NCBI GenBank assembly: GCA_017508825.1
Contig: JAFWRC010000128.1
Coordinates: 1-40,110 of the forward strand
Source: Lachnospiraceae bacterium
Lineage (GTDB): Bacteria > Bacillota > Clostridia > Lachnospirales > Lachnospiraceae
DNA length: 40,110 nucleotides
Reading direction: 5' to 3'
Of the stretch, positions 17,369 to 25,519 are shown piece by piece. Position numbers and translations under genes: made by a program. Each line of letters opens with the position of its first letter. Position 1 is the stretch's first letter. A model generated the notes under the pieces. That model saw nothing but the letters and a program-made list of their open reading frames with translations, did no database searches and was not told the origin of the DNA.

Positions 17369-17397
17369 TTGTAATTAAGGGTAAATTGTGGTATTTT
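17369..17397 (+). promoter_or_regulatory. Possible promoter of the ABC/MoxR/VWA operon
   Basis: TTGTAA (17369-17374), 17 bases, TATTTT (17392-17397) in the AT-rich gap before 17471. Both boxes match 4 of 6 positions. A promoter is expected here because a strong terminator precedes, but the exact one is uncertain. Confidence 0.3.
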
Positions 17398-17470
17398 GTT
17401 ATTTGGTGAAAATTGTTTTGTTACATTTTCACGATAAGATTTCTTATAGGAACCAGAGAGGCGGGAGAAG

Positions 17471-19417
17471 ATGTTAAAGAGCAGGGAAAGAAATAAGGGA
17501 TTCTTTTTCGGAAAAGTGTGGTCTGCACTGATGGCCGGCCTGTTGATCGTTATCACATGCGTATCTGCGGCATTGCCGGTACATGCAGGGGATGAAGATT
17601 ATGATGTGTCGGCAACGGGAAAACTGACGGACGGAGGCAAGACAGCCAATGTTGTGGTGAGCCTTACAAATCATGGAGATGATTTCGGCGGTTATCTGAG
17701 ACTGTGTGTTACTGAAAAATACAGTCATAATGAGCATCTGAATGCATACGAATGCTATATTGCCGTGGCAGAAGAGGAAACGGAAAATGTAACGATCAGT
17801 TTTCCGGTGATCGAGGGCATGGATCTGGAGAATGCCACATTTGAAGTACAGATCCTCAACGAAAAGAAGACACCGTTACAGTATGAAAAACTGTACAAGC
17901 TGTTCGATGCGGATGCATCTTCCCACATCGGGATTCTCTGCGATGATCCGAGCGCATTGGATTATCTGGTTAATTATAATTCATCGGCGTACGGATACTA
18001 TTCCTATGGAAATAACGACCGGAAATGGGAGAGCCAGGCGTTGATGCCGTCGGAACTGACGGATGAGATCACATTAAATACGATCTCTATGATCGTGATC
18101 GATGATTATGATGTTTCTTCCCTTAAAAAAGAAGAGATCACGGAAATCGAGGAATGGGTGAAAGAAGGCGGCATTCTGGTGATCGGTACCGGCGAGAATG
18201 GGGATGAGACATTTGATGCATTTGATCAGCAGATGATGGAAGCCACCCTGGCCAGTCGTATGCCGTATGATGATTACAGTTACTATGCGAACAACGGTTA
18301 TATCATGTTCTCGGATATCAATTACGGATCCTCTTATGTACAGAATATGGCAAGAGATGCCCGGATGAAAACGGTAGGCCGCGGAGGTATCGTGCTGGCA
18401 CAGTTTTCACTTACGGATCCGGACCTGGATCGTCCCTATTTTGCGGGGGATCTGTTTAGTACCACCTCTTCTTTTTTCAGTACGGCAAATGTTAAGAATT
18501 ATGTTTTATCCGACTATGAGCTGAAACGGATTTTCGGTGTGATGCAGGGACAGGCAAAACTGAATGCCGGACTGCTGTCTGCGATCGTTGTGATCTATGT
18601 GATCCTGGTCGGACCGATCCTGTATCTGGTACTCAAGAAATTTGACAAGCGTGAAAAGATCTGGTACGCCGTACCGATCATGTCCTTTGTGTTTGTTTTG
18701 CTCGTATTTATTGCCAGCCGTGGTTTCACCGTGCGTAACCGTATGTTTGAAACGATACGTGTGGCAAAAGCGGACGGTACCGGACAGGAAGCAGATTATA
18801 TCTTCGGTTTTTCTGCAAGCCAGAAGCCGTGGACCATCACCCTGGATGATGATATGACAACTGCAGGACCACTTCTCCTGGAGGATAATTATCTCGATAA
18901 TGCTTCGAATGACCAGTTCCACTGTCTGACCAGCAGAAACCCGAAGGGGGTGCAGATCCAGTATCGTCCCACGCAGGTGTTTGAGAGCGCATATTTAAAA
19001 TCCAGACAGCCGAATCCGGACGAATACGGAGCGCTGGAGTATGAACTTGAGCTGAAACGTTCCGGTATCACAGGCACGATCGATAACGATACAGATTATG
19101 ACTTTGATTATGTGCTGGTGGTATGTGACGGCTACTATCAGATCATTCCGGATCTGGAGAGCGGCGATCAGTATACACTTTCCGGTTACGGAAGAAATTC
19201 GTATTCCAATCCGGGAGATCTGGCGGCATTTGCCAGAAAACTGTACGATCAGGAAGACTACCGTTATGCAAAGCTGATGGCGGCATTGACGATGGCGGCC
19301 CATGAACTGCAGGGCGAGAGCAGTTTTGTGGTAGGCGTCACCTCTTCGAAGGAGAAGATCCTGCAGGGTGTCGGTAACAGTGAAGAATCATTTTTGTGTA
19401 TATACGCGGCGAAGTAG
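17471..19417 (+). CDS. Exported membrane protein with amidotransferase-like region, first gene of the ABC/MoxR/VWA operon
   Basis: 648 residues, function unknown. A basic N-terminus and hydrophobic segment (about 15-40) end in VHA, a likely signal peptidase site. A beta-rich domain (about 45-145) follows. Region 150-250 alternates strands and helices (IGILCDDPSALDYL, MIVIDDYDVSSL, GGILVIGTG), reminiscent of the class I glutamine-amidotransferase-like fold in GldG/DUF4350-type proteins beside ABC transporters; no catalytic Cys is evident. Two transmembrane helices at about 368-388 and 397-417 are joined by a Lys-rich cytoplasmic loop. The remaining C-terminal domain would again be outside. GGGAG lies just before the ATG. 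The next gene, an ABC ATPase, starts 12 bases after the stop. By analogy with Gld-type systems it may be an accessory subunit of that transporter. Moderate confidence in the architecture, low in the function. Confidence 0.7.
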   Translation: MLKSRERNKGFFFGKVWSALMAGLLIVITCVSAALPVHAGDEDYDVSATGKLTDGGKTANVVVSLTNHGDDFGGYLRLCVTEKYSHNEHLNAYECYIAVAEEETENVTISFPVIEGMDLENATFEVQILNEKKTPLQYEKLYKLFDADASSHIGILCDDPSALDYLVNYNSSAYGYYSYGNNDRKWESQALMPSELTDEITLNTISMIVIDDYDVSSLKKEEITEIEEWVKEGGILVIGTGENGDETFDAFDQQMMEATLASRMPYDDYSYYANNGYIMFSDINYGSSYVQNMARDARMKTVGRGGIVLAQFSLTDPDLDRPYFAGDLFSTTSSFFSTANVKNYVLSDYELKRIFGVMQGQAKLNAGLLSAIVVIYVILVGPILYLVLKKFDKREKIWYAVPIMSFVFVLLVFIASRGFTVRNRMFETIRVAKADGTGQEADYIFGFSASQKPWTITLDDDMTTAGPLLLEDNYLDNASNDQFHCLTSRNPKGVQIQYRPTQVFESAYLKSRQPNPDEYGALEYELELKRSGITGTIDNDTDYDFDYVLVVCDGYYQIIPDLESGDQYTLSGYGRNSYSNPGDLAAFARKLYDQEDYRYAKLMAALTMAAHELQGESSFVVGVTSSKEKILQGVGNSEESFLCIYAAK

Positions 19418-19429
19418 GGGGAGAGAGAA

Positions 19430-20521
19430 ATGCTGTATTTAGGAAATCTGAGTAAAAGTTACGGCAAATTTCTTGCCGTGAATAATCTGTCATTACATGT
19501 ACCGAAGGGAGATCTGTTTGGCTTCGTGGGGCCGAACGGCGCGGGAAAAACAACGACGATCCGTATGCTGTGCGGTCTGCTGAAACCCAATTACGGTACC
19601 ATCCATATCAACGGCTATGAGCTGAAGCATCAGTCGGAAGCAGTGAGACGGTGCATCGGTTATGTGCCGGATTTCTTCGGAGTATATGATAATCTGAAAG
19701 TAAAAGAGTATATGGAGTTTTACGGCTCTATTTACGGGATCGGTGATGATAAGATCCGGAAGATGACCGGGGATCTGCTGGATCTGGTAAACCTGGCAGA
19801 CAAGGAAGAAGTGTATGTTGATACGCTGTCCCGTGGTATGAAACAGAGACTGTGTGTGGCGCGTGCGCTTTTGCACAACCCGCAGCTTCTCGTTTTGGAT
19901 GAGCCGTCCTCCGGTCTCGATCCGAGAGCGCGTGTGGAAATGAAGGAACTCCTGATGAACTTAAATTCCATGGGGAAGACGATCATTATCAGTTCCCATA
20001 TTCTGGCGGATATCGCAGAAATGTGTAACAGCGTAGGTATCATGAACAAAGGTCGTCTTGTTACCGCGGGCCGGATGGAAGATATCCTGGGTCTGGGACG
20101 GAACGAGCACCATCTGATCATTCAGATCCGCAGCGATATGGATAAAGCTGTGGAACATATGCGGGAGCTGCCGGAAGTATCCGTTGTATCGGTTCGTGAG
20201 AATGAGATCGTGATCAATTTTACAGGTACCGATGAGGAAGTGAACCGCATTATGATCACGCTGATGCAGGCAGGCGTAATGGTAGGCGGATACCATCGTG
20301 AGGAATCTAATCTGGAGACCCTGTTTATGCAGCTGACCGGTGTGAACCCGATGCAGCTGCAGAACAATATGGCGCCGCAGGACATGCCGGAGGCACCGAT
20401 GGGAATGCCGAATGCAATGGCGCAACAGCCGATGGGAATGCCGAATGCGATGGCACAGCAGCCGGCAGGAATGATGAATAACGGGAATATGCAGCAGGGA
20501 GGTGCGGGATGGAACGCATAA
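19430..20521 (+). CDS. ABC transporter ATP-binding protein (ABC-2 type) with Met/Gln/Pro-rich tail
   Basis: 363 residues, cytosolic ATPase. Walker A GPNGAGKTT (34-42), signature LSRGM (133-137), Walker B LLVLDE (153-158), D-loop SGLDPR and switch ISSHIL. The domain resembles GldA/NatA-type ATPases of ABC-2 exporters. Residues about 305-363 form an unusual Met/Gln/Pro/Asn-rich tail containing two exact 11-residue copies of MGMPNAMAQQP (20399-20464). Its 3' end overlaps the permease gene by 13 bases, so the two are surely one transporter. The tail is not part of the normal fold and resembles tails on the two following proteins. Confidence 0.93.
   Translation: MLYLGNLSKSYGKFLAVNNLSLHVPKGDLFGFVGPNGAGKTTTIRMLCGLLKPNYGTIHINGYELKHQSEAVRRCIGYVPDFFGVYDNLKVKEYMEFYGSIYGIGDDKIRKMTGDLLDLVNLADKEEVYVDTLSRGMKQRLCVARALLHNPQLLVLDEPSSGLDPRARVEMKELLMNLNSMGKTIIISSHILADIAEMCNSVGIMNKGRLVTAGRMEDILGLGRNEHHLIIQIRSDMDKAVEHMRELPEVSVVSVRENEIVINFTGTDEEVNRIMITLMQAGVMVGGYHREESNLETLFMQLTGVNPMQLQNNMAPQDMPEAPMGMPNAMAQQPMGMPNAMAQQPAGMMNNGNMQQGGAGWNA
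20399..20464 (+). repeat. Two 33-bp tandem repeats in the ABC ATPase tail
   Basis: Units 20399-20431 and 20432-20464 each encode MGMPNAMAQQP and differ only at a few third positions. This suggests a duplication kept at the protein level. Confidence 0.8.
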
Positions 20522-21867
20522 AGAATATCAGGATCAACCCGATCGTGAAAAAGGATCTTCGCGTGTTGTCGCGCAGTATGAAGATCGCATGGGGATTGTT
20601 TGCATATGAAGCGGTACTGCTGATCGCATTTTTGTTTGCGATCTGGATCATTTTTGAAGAGTTCAGCGGGTACGGTTATTCTGCGGATTACCAGGCATTT
20701 GTGGTTATGTTCCCTGTTATTTCCGTGATGGAATTCGGTATTATCGCGTTGTTGATGCCGATCATGACGGCAACCGCCGTATCCGGAGAAAAGGAACGGC
20801 AGACCTTTGATATCCTGCTTACTACGGTAATGACACCGCGTGCGATCATCCGCGGAAAAGTTGCATCTGCCGTGATCCGTGTGATGGTGTTTATGGTGGG
20901 AAGCATCCCGCTGATGGCCTTGTCGTTTACACTGGGCGGTCTGAGCTGGATCAACCTGTTTATTACAATGATCGCCTTTTTGATCTTTGCGATACTGACC
21001 GGGTCTTTGGGAATCTTTGCATCTACCCTGACCACAAAATCCATTACAGGTATCATCCTGACTTATGTATTTTACTTCGTGTATGCCAATGCATCCACGG
21101 TCCCGACGCTGATCATTCTTTTTGCATCCGGCTTCAGCAGCACCGGTTCCGTTTCCATGTTAATGTTGTTAAACCCGGTGTCGGCGATCACGCAGATGTT
21201 TGCTTTGATGCTTGGCGGCAATGATCTGTTTGGGGCCGGTATGAACTCAAGTATTACCGGATGGATCTGGGTGGCACTGGCCGGCGCGGCCATGATCGGA
21301 TTCTCCATTCTCTTTCAAGAACTGGCTGCGCGCAGGATCGATCCGCTGCATGGGTATGTAAAGGATACAAAGAAAAAGAAACAGCCAACGGTAGCATTGG
21401 ACCGGTCGCAGCCGAAGCAGGTGCCGGAGAACTGGACACCGGGGCAGCAGAATGTAACACCGGCACAGCAAAACGGAATGCCGTCAGAGACGGCAGGGGC
21501 AGCAGCACCGCAGAACATCACACCCGTTACGGAACAGCCGGGACAATCCGTGGCACCGGTTACGCAGTCGATTGCGCCGGAAGTACAGCCAATTGCACCG
21601 GTTACGCAGTCGATCGCGCCGGAAGTACAGACAATTGCGCCGGTAACGCAGCCGATCGCGCCGGAAGCACAGCCAATTGCACCGGTAACGCAGCCGATCA
21701 CACCGGAAGCACAGACAATTGCACCGGTAACACAGTCTGTTACACCCGAAGTGCAGCCGGTCACACCGGAGACCCAGCCTGTTACAAATGACGTGCCGAC
21801 AGTACAGAGCAGTATAACCGATAACCGTAGCGTCACAGATACCACAGGAGGACAGGAAAATGGATGA
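20509..21867 (+). CDS. ABC-2 type transporter permease with Pro/Gln/Thr repeat tail
   Basis: 452 residues. An N-terminal membrane domain (about 20-275) has about six hydrophobic helices with the pattern of ABC-2 permeases: a first helix after KKDLRVLSRS, then VSGEKERQTFDILLTTVMTPRAIIRGK, the typical cytoplasmic coupling segment. From about residue 285 the protein is a low-complexity tail in which a 14-residue unit (V-T-Q-x-I-A-P-E-x-Q-x-I-A-P) is repeated about five times, ending in more divergent copies. The tail follows the last helix and a Lys-rich stretch (KDTKKKK), so it is probably cytoplasmic. ATG overlaps the ATPase gene. The substrate is unknown. Confidence 0.9.
   Translation: MERIKNIRINPIVKKDLRVLSRSMKIAWGLFAYEAVLLIAFLFAIWIIFEEFSGYGYSADYQAFVVMFPVISVMEFGIIALLMPIMTATAVSGEKERQTFDILLTTVMTPRAIIRGKVASAVIRVMVFMVGSIPLMALSFTLGGLSWINLFITMIAFLIFAILTGSLGIFASTLTTKSITGIILTYVFYFVYANASTVPTLIILFASGFSSTGSVSMLMLLNPVSAITQMFALMLGGNDLFGAGMNSSITGWIWVALAGAAMIGFSILFQELAARRIDPLHGYVKDTKKKKQPTVALDRSQPKQVPENWTPGQQNVTPAQQNGMPSETAGAAAPQNITPVTEQPGQSVAPVTQSIAPEVQPIAPVTQSIAPEVQTIAPVTQPIAPEAQPIAPVTQPITPEAQTIAPVTQSVTPEVQPVTPETQPVTNDVPTVQSSITDNRSVTDTTGGQENG
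21559..21768 (+). repeat. Five 42-bp tandem repeats in the permease tail
   Basis: Starting at 21559, five consecutive 42-base units encode V-T-Q-[SP]-[IV]-[AT]-P-E-[VA]-Q-[PT]-[IV]-[AT]-P. Each can be seen as two 7-residue half-units. A more degenerate copy continues to about 21800. Such arrays can change copy number by slippage or recombination. Confidence 0.85.
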
Positions 21868-23611
21868 AAAAGCCTATCTCTTACAATGGATCAAAAAAGT
21901 ACAGAAGCGTATCAATGCAGGCATCCTTTTAAGACGCAGCCTGGAAGGGCTGTGTATAGGACTTCTGATCGGAACGCTCGTTGAGGTATATGCATATCTG
22001 CGCCCGTTCTATTATGCGCATGTCTGCTCGATCCTGGCGGTAGTACTCGGACTCGTTGTAGGGATCGTGATCGGCTGTGTGCAGCGCAGGGATATGCATG
22101 CGGCAGCCGGCAGGATCGATGGCTTTGGATTAAAAGAACGTGTCGCAACAGCTTATGAAGCGCTGGATTCGGATGACCGTATTTCCCGGTTGCAGCGCAG
22201 CGATGCGGTACAGGGCCTTTCACGTGTGGAACAGTCCATCCGCATCCCGCTTCAGATCGGATGGTACCGGCTGGTCATGCCGCTTCTTTTGCTTGCTCTG
22301 ATGGCGGTATTCTTTATACTGCCCAGTGAGGCCAGAGCGCTTGCAAAAGAGAAGCATCAGGTCGACAAAATGATCGAAGAAAAAGAAGAGGAGATCGAAG
22401 AAGCCATCCAGACATTGGAGAATATCGACAAAGAGGAACTGACGGATAAAGAACAGCAGCAGCTTCAGGATATGATCGATTCTCTGGAATCTTCCTATAA
22501 TGAGATGCAGCAGGCGGAAACACTGGAGGATTTTGAGCGCGCCAATCAGAAACTGGATTATCGTTATGAACAGATCTCGGAAGCGCTGAACCAGATGGCG
22601 CAGAATGTGGAACAGAGAGAAGCCTCGAATCCGAGTGATCCGCAGGCTACTCCGACACCGACACCTACCCCTACCCCGACTCCTGCGGGCGGTCCGCAGG
22701 GACAGGACGGCCAGGACGGGGATGAAGGGGATGGCAGCCAGGATCAGAATCAGAGTGGCCAGGGCCAGAATCAGAACCAGAGCGGCCAGAGCCAGAGTAA
22801 TGCCACCAGCCAGCAGTTACAGCAGGCAGCACAGCAGATGAACAGTCATCTCAGCACCGGCCAGAACAATCAGCAGCAGAACCAGAACGGCCAGAATGGT
22901 CAGAATAACCAAAACGGTCAGAATGGCCAGAACGGGCAGAACGGCCAGAACGGTCAGAATAACCAGAATGGTCAGAACGGCCAGGACGGTCAGCAGGGCC
23001 AGAGTGGTCAGAATGGCCAGGATGGCGGTCAGCAGCCGGGCGGTCAGGATGGTCAGCAGGGCCAGGGTGGTCAGCAGGGCCAGGGCCAGCAGCCGGGTGG
23101 TCAGGATGGTCAGGATGGCGGTCAGGACGGTCAGGGCGGTCAGGATGGTCAGGGCGGCCAGGATGGTCAGGGCGGTCAGGATGGTCAGCAGGGCCAGGGT
23201 GGTCAGGACGGCCAGGGCGGAAACGGAAACCAGCCGGGTGGCCAGGGCGGAAATCAGCCGGGCGGCCAGGGCCAGGGAGATGGCCAGGGCGACGGCCAGG
23301 GTGACGGAAACGCAGCCGGCGGTGGCGGTCAGGGCCAGAGCAGCGGCGGTAACGGCGCCGGTTCACATCATGATTATGTGAGCCTGCCGAATGCGGATGG
23401 CGATGACGGTGATCTGTACGGGAACCGTATGTCGGGCGAGGACACCGGATATGCACGTTATGAGAACGGTGTCGGCTGGGCCGGTAATCATGTGGATTAC
23501 AACAACGTAATGGGCGAGTATTCGGAACGCGCTTATCAGGGAATCGAGAGCGGCCGTTATCCCAGCGGTATGGAAGATGTGATCAAAGAGTATTTTACTT
23601 CTTTTAACTAA
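21860..23611 (+). CDS. Membrane coiled-coil protein with long Gly-Gln-x low-complexity tail
   Basis: 583 residues, function unknown. Two hydrophobic helices (about 31-48, 53-74), a cytoplasmic segment with Arg/Lys, and a third helix (about 136-154). Residues about 160-252 are a Glu/Gln-rich coiled coil. A TPTPTPTPTP linker follows, then about 240 residues of almost only Gly, Gln, Asn and Asp, including runs of G-Q-N and G-Q-D/G-Q-G triplets. The last 70 residues return to normal sequence and end in SGMEDVIKEYFTSFN. Basic residues before helix 1 suggest N-in, so coiled coil and tail would lie outside. Overall order (helices, coiled coil, disordered Gly/Gln region, short ordered C-terminus) is reminiscent of DUF4175-like proteins encoded beside moxR and DUF58 genes. 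AGGAGG precedes the ATG, which overlaps the permease stop. Confidence 0.8.
   Translation: MDEKAYLLQWIKKVQKRINAGILLRRSLEGLCIGLLIGTLVEVYAYLRPFYYAHVCSILAVVLGLVVGIVIGCVQRRDMHAAAGRIDGFGLKERVATAYEALDSDDRISRLQRSDAVQGLSRVEQSIRIPLQIGWYRLVMPLLLLALMAVFFILPSEARALAKEKHQVDKMIEEKEEEIEEAIQTLENIDKEELTDKEQQQLQDMIDSLESSYNEMQQAETLEDFERANQKLDYRYEQISEALNQMAQNVEQREASNPSDPQATPTPTPTPTPTPAGGPQGQDGQDGDEGDGSQDQNQSGQGQNQNQSGQSQSNATSQQLQQAAQQMNSHLSTGQNNQQQNQNGQNGQNNQNGQNGQNGQNGQNGQNNQNGQNGQDGQQGQSGQNGQDGGQQPGGQDGQQGQGGQQGQGQQPGGQDGQDGGQDGQGGQDGQGGQDGQGGQDGQQGQGGQDGQGGNGNQPGGQGGNQPGGQGQGDGQGDGQGDGNAAGGGGQGQSSGGNGAGSHHDYVSLPNADGDDGDLYGNRMSGEDTGYARYENGVGWAGNHVDYNNVMGEYSERAYQGIESGRYPSGMEDVIKEYFTSFN
22875..23340 (+). repeat. 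Degenerate short-period tandem repeats encoding Gly-Gln-x
   Basis: Region built from 9- and 18-base variants such as GGTCAGAACGGCCAGAAC and GGTCAGGATGGTCAGGGC. They encode G-Q-N early and G-Q-D/G-Q-G later. Codon use alternates GGT/GGC and CAG throughout, so the DNA is also highly repetitive and prone to length change. Confidence 0.85.
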
Positions 23612-23660
23612 AATGAATAACGAAAACGAATGAATCAAGCGAGGGGAGAAAATTAGAACG

Positions 23661-24629
23661 ATGAATGAATATGATGTAATGCAGCAGAAGTTACTGGCCT
23701 GTGAATTTGAGATCGGACGTGAGATCATCGGTCAGCGTGATGTGATCCGAAGCGTGATGCTGGCCATCCTGTCCGGCGGCAATGTTCTTCTCGAAGGTAT
23801 GCCGGGACTCGGTAAAACACGACTGGTCAACACGATCAGCCATGTGCTGAACCTTTCCTTTAAGCGTATCCAGTTTACGCCGGACCTGATGCCGGGTGAC
23901 ATCACCGGTACCAACATCATGGAGAGAAGCGAAAGCGGTTCGGCATTCCGTTTTGAAGCAGGCCCGATCTTTGCAAACATCATTCTGGCAGACGAGATCA
24001 ACCGTGCGACGCCGAAAACGCAGTCTGCGCTGCTCGAGGCCATGCAGGAACATATCGTAACCGTCGGTAATGTGAGCCACAAAGTACCGGAACCGTTCTT
24101 TGTACTGGCTACCCAGAACCCGATCGAGACCGAAGGTACCTATCCGCTTCCGGAAGCACAGCTGGACCGTTTTATGTTCAAGATCATGGTTCCTTTCCCG
24201 ACCAAGGAAGAACTGGCGGGCATCGTGGGCTTGACGGAATCCGTGCAGCAGGGCGCAGCACAGACGGTACTGAACGGAGATGAGCTGCAGCAGGCGATCC
24301 AGATGGCAAAAGAGATCAAGATCGCCGATGCGGTCATGGATTATATTCTGGACATCATGATGGCCACTCACGGCGGCAACAAGTATGTACGTGAAGGCGC
24401 CAGCCCCCGTGCGGCACAGGCGATCATCCGCGGTGCCAAGGCAAGAGCCTTTATGGAGGGACGTTACAATGTATCCTTCGAGGATGTGGATACGGTAGTG
24501 CCTGCAGTACTGCGTCACCGTCTGATCCTTTCCTTTGATGCGGTATCGGATGGCGTGAATGAAGATATGGTAGTAGCAGAGATTATCAAGAACGTGAAAG
24601 CACAGATGGTGGCACAGAATCATGTTTGA
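23661..24629 (+). CDS. MoxR family AAA+ ATPase
   Basis: 322 residues, cytosolic. Walker A EGMPGLGKT (45-53), Walker B IILADEINRA with D111/E112, then TPKTQSALLEAMQE and the sensor-1 region ATQNPIETEGTYPLPEAQLDRF. These are signatures of the MoxR/AAA_3 group. MoxR ATPases act as chaperone-like remodelers of VWA-domain partner proteins or of complexes they carry. Here the partners are next door: DUF58 and the giant VWA protein. GAGGGGAG lies 12 bases before the ATG. It overlaps the DUF58 gene by 8 bases. Confidence 0.95.
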   Translation: MNEYDVMQQKLLACEFEIGREIIGQRDVIRSVMLAILSGGNVLLEGMPGLGKTRLVNTISHVLNLSFKRIQFTPDLMPGDITGTNIMERSESGSAFRFEAGPIFANIILADEINRATPKTQSALLEAMQEHIVTVGNVSHKVPEPFFVLATQNPIETEGTYPLPEAQLDRFMFKIMVPFPTKEELAGIVGLTESVQQGAAQTVLNGDELQQAIQMAKEIKIADAVMDYILDIMMATHGGNKYVREGASPRAAQAIIRGAKARAFMEGRYNVSFEDVDTVVPAVLRHRLILSFDAVSDGVNEDMVVAEIIKNVKAQMVAQNHV

Positions 24630-25500
24630 TGCGGAGTATTACGGACGACTGGCCAGACTGAAACTGGCAGTGGACAAAAAGAGTAATGCGGCGCTTCTGG
24701 GCAGCCGGAAATCGGTACGTAAGGGCAGCAGCGCCGAGTTTTCCGATTTCAGGGAATATATGCCCGGCGATGATATCCGGTCCATCGACTGGAATGCCTA
24801 TGCGCGTCTGGATCGTCTGTATATCAAAGAATATATGGAAGAGAAGGAAAGCTGTGTGAGCATCTTTCTGGATCTGTCCAAGTCCATGGAATATGGCGAA
24901 AAGAAAAAGTCGGAGCTTTGTGAAGAACTGGCGGCGGCTTTGTCTTATATTGCGCTGATGAATATGGATCACGTGGTGCTGTATGACCTGGCGGATGTGA
25001 GCCGCAGGCACTCGGCTTCCGGCGGACGTGCCGGATACCGCGATATGACGGCGTGGCTGGAGCGGCTGGAACCCGGAGAGCCGGCAGATATCCTGCGCAG
25101 TGTGCAGAATGCCGGCCGTATGCAACCGGGGCTTTCGATCATTATGTCGGATTTTCTGAGTGAGGATTTCGTAGAGGATGATTCGAAGCTGGCACAGGTG
25201 ATCAAGTATCTGCAGTTCAAAAAGCAGAAAGTGGTGCTTTTGCACATCATGGCAGAAGAGGAGCTGGAGATCGACCTGTCCGGTACGTACTATCTGATCG
25301 ATTCGGAAAATACGGATTCGAAGCTGCGGGTGACGATGGATGCGGAAGCCGTGAACAGCTATATGGAAAAACTGGAAGAGTTTACGGGAAGTCTGAAACG
25401 CTGCGCAAAGAAACTGAATGCTTCCTATCATCTGTGCAGTACGAAGGATCGATTTGATAAGATCGTATTCGAAGAACTGCGTGATATTTATGAGTTTTAG
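24622..25500 (+). CDS. DUF58 (VWA-like) protein
   Basis: 292 residues without membrane segments. The DUF58 hallmark REYMPGDDIRSIDWNAYAR is at 44-62. A VWA-like MIDAS D-x-S-x-S follows directly at D84-S86-S88 (FLDLSKSM). DUF58 proteins accompany MoxR ATPases in a very widespread gene pair and are thought to be its substrate-adapter or client. Overlap with moxR (ATG inside the last codons) indicates coupled translation. The next gene begins 19 bases after the stop. Confidence 0.93.
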   Translation: MFDAEYYGRLARLKLAVDKKSNAALLGSRKSVRKGSSAEFSDFREYMPGDDIRSIDWNAYARLDRLYIKEYMEEKESCVSIFLDLSKSMEYGEKKKSELCEELAAALSYIALMNMDHVVLYDLADVSRRHSASGGRAGYRDMTAWLERLEPGEPADILRSVQNAGRMQPGLSIIMSDFLSEDFVEDDSKLAQVIKYLQFKKQKVVLLHIMAEEELEIDLSGTYYLIDSENTDSKLRVTMDAEAVNSYMEKLEEFTGSLKRCAKKLNASYHLCSTKDRFDKIVFEELRDIYEF

Positions 25501-25519
25501 AGAAATAGGGTAAAGGATC

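Noticed and set aside
21261-21791. Plus-strand 176-codon frame rich in Thr, Gly and Asn within the permease gene
   Set aside because: Alternative frame of the 42-bp repeats; no start signal and no recognisable domain.
22851-23456. Minus-strand 201-codon frame rich in His, Pro, Asp and Arg
   Set aside because: It is the complement of the Gly-Gln-x repeat region; its composition is explained by the repetitive DNA and it has no ribosome-binding site.
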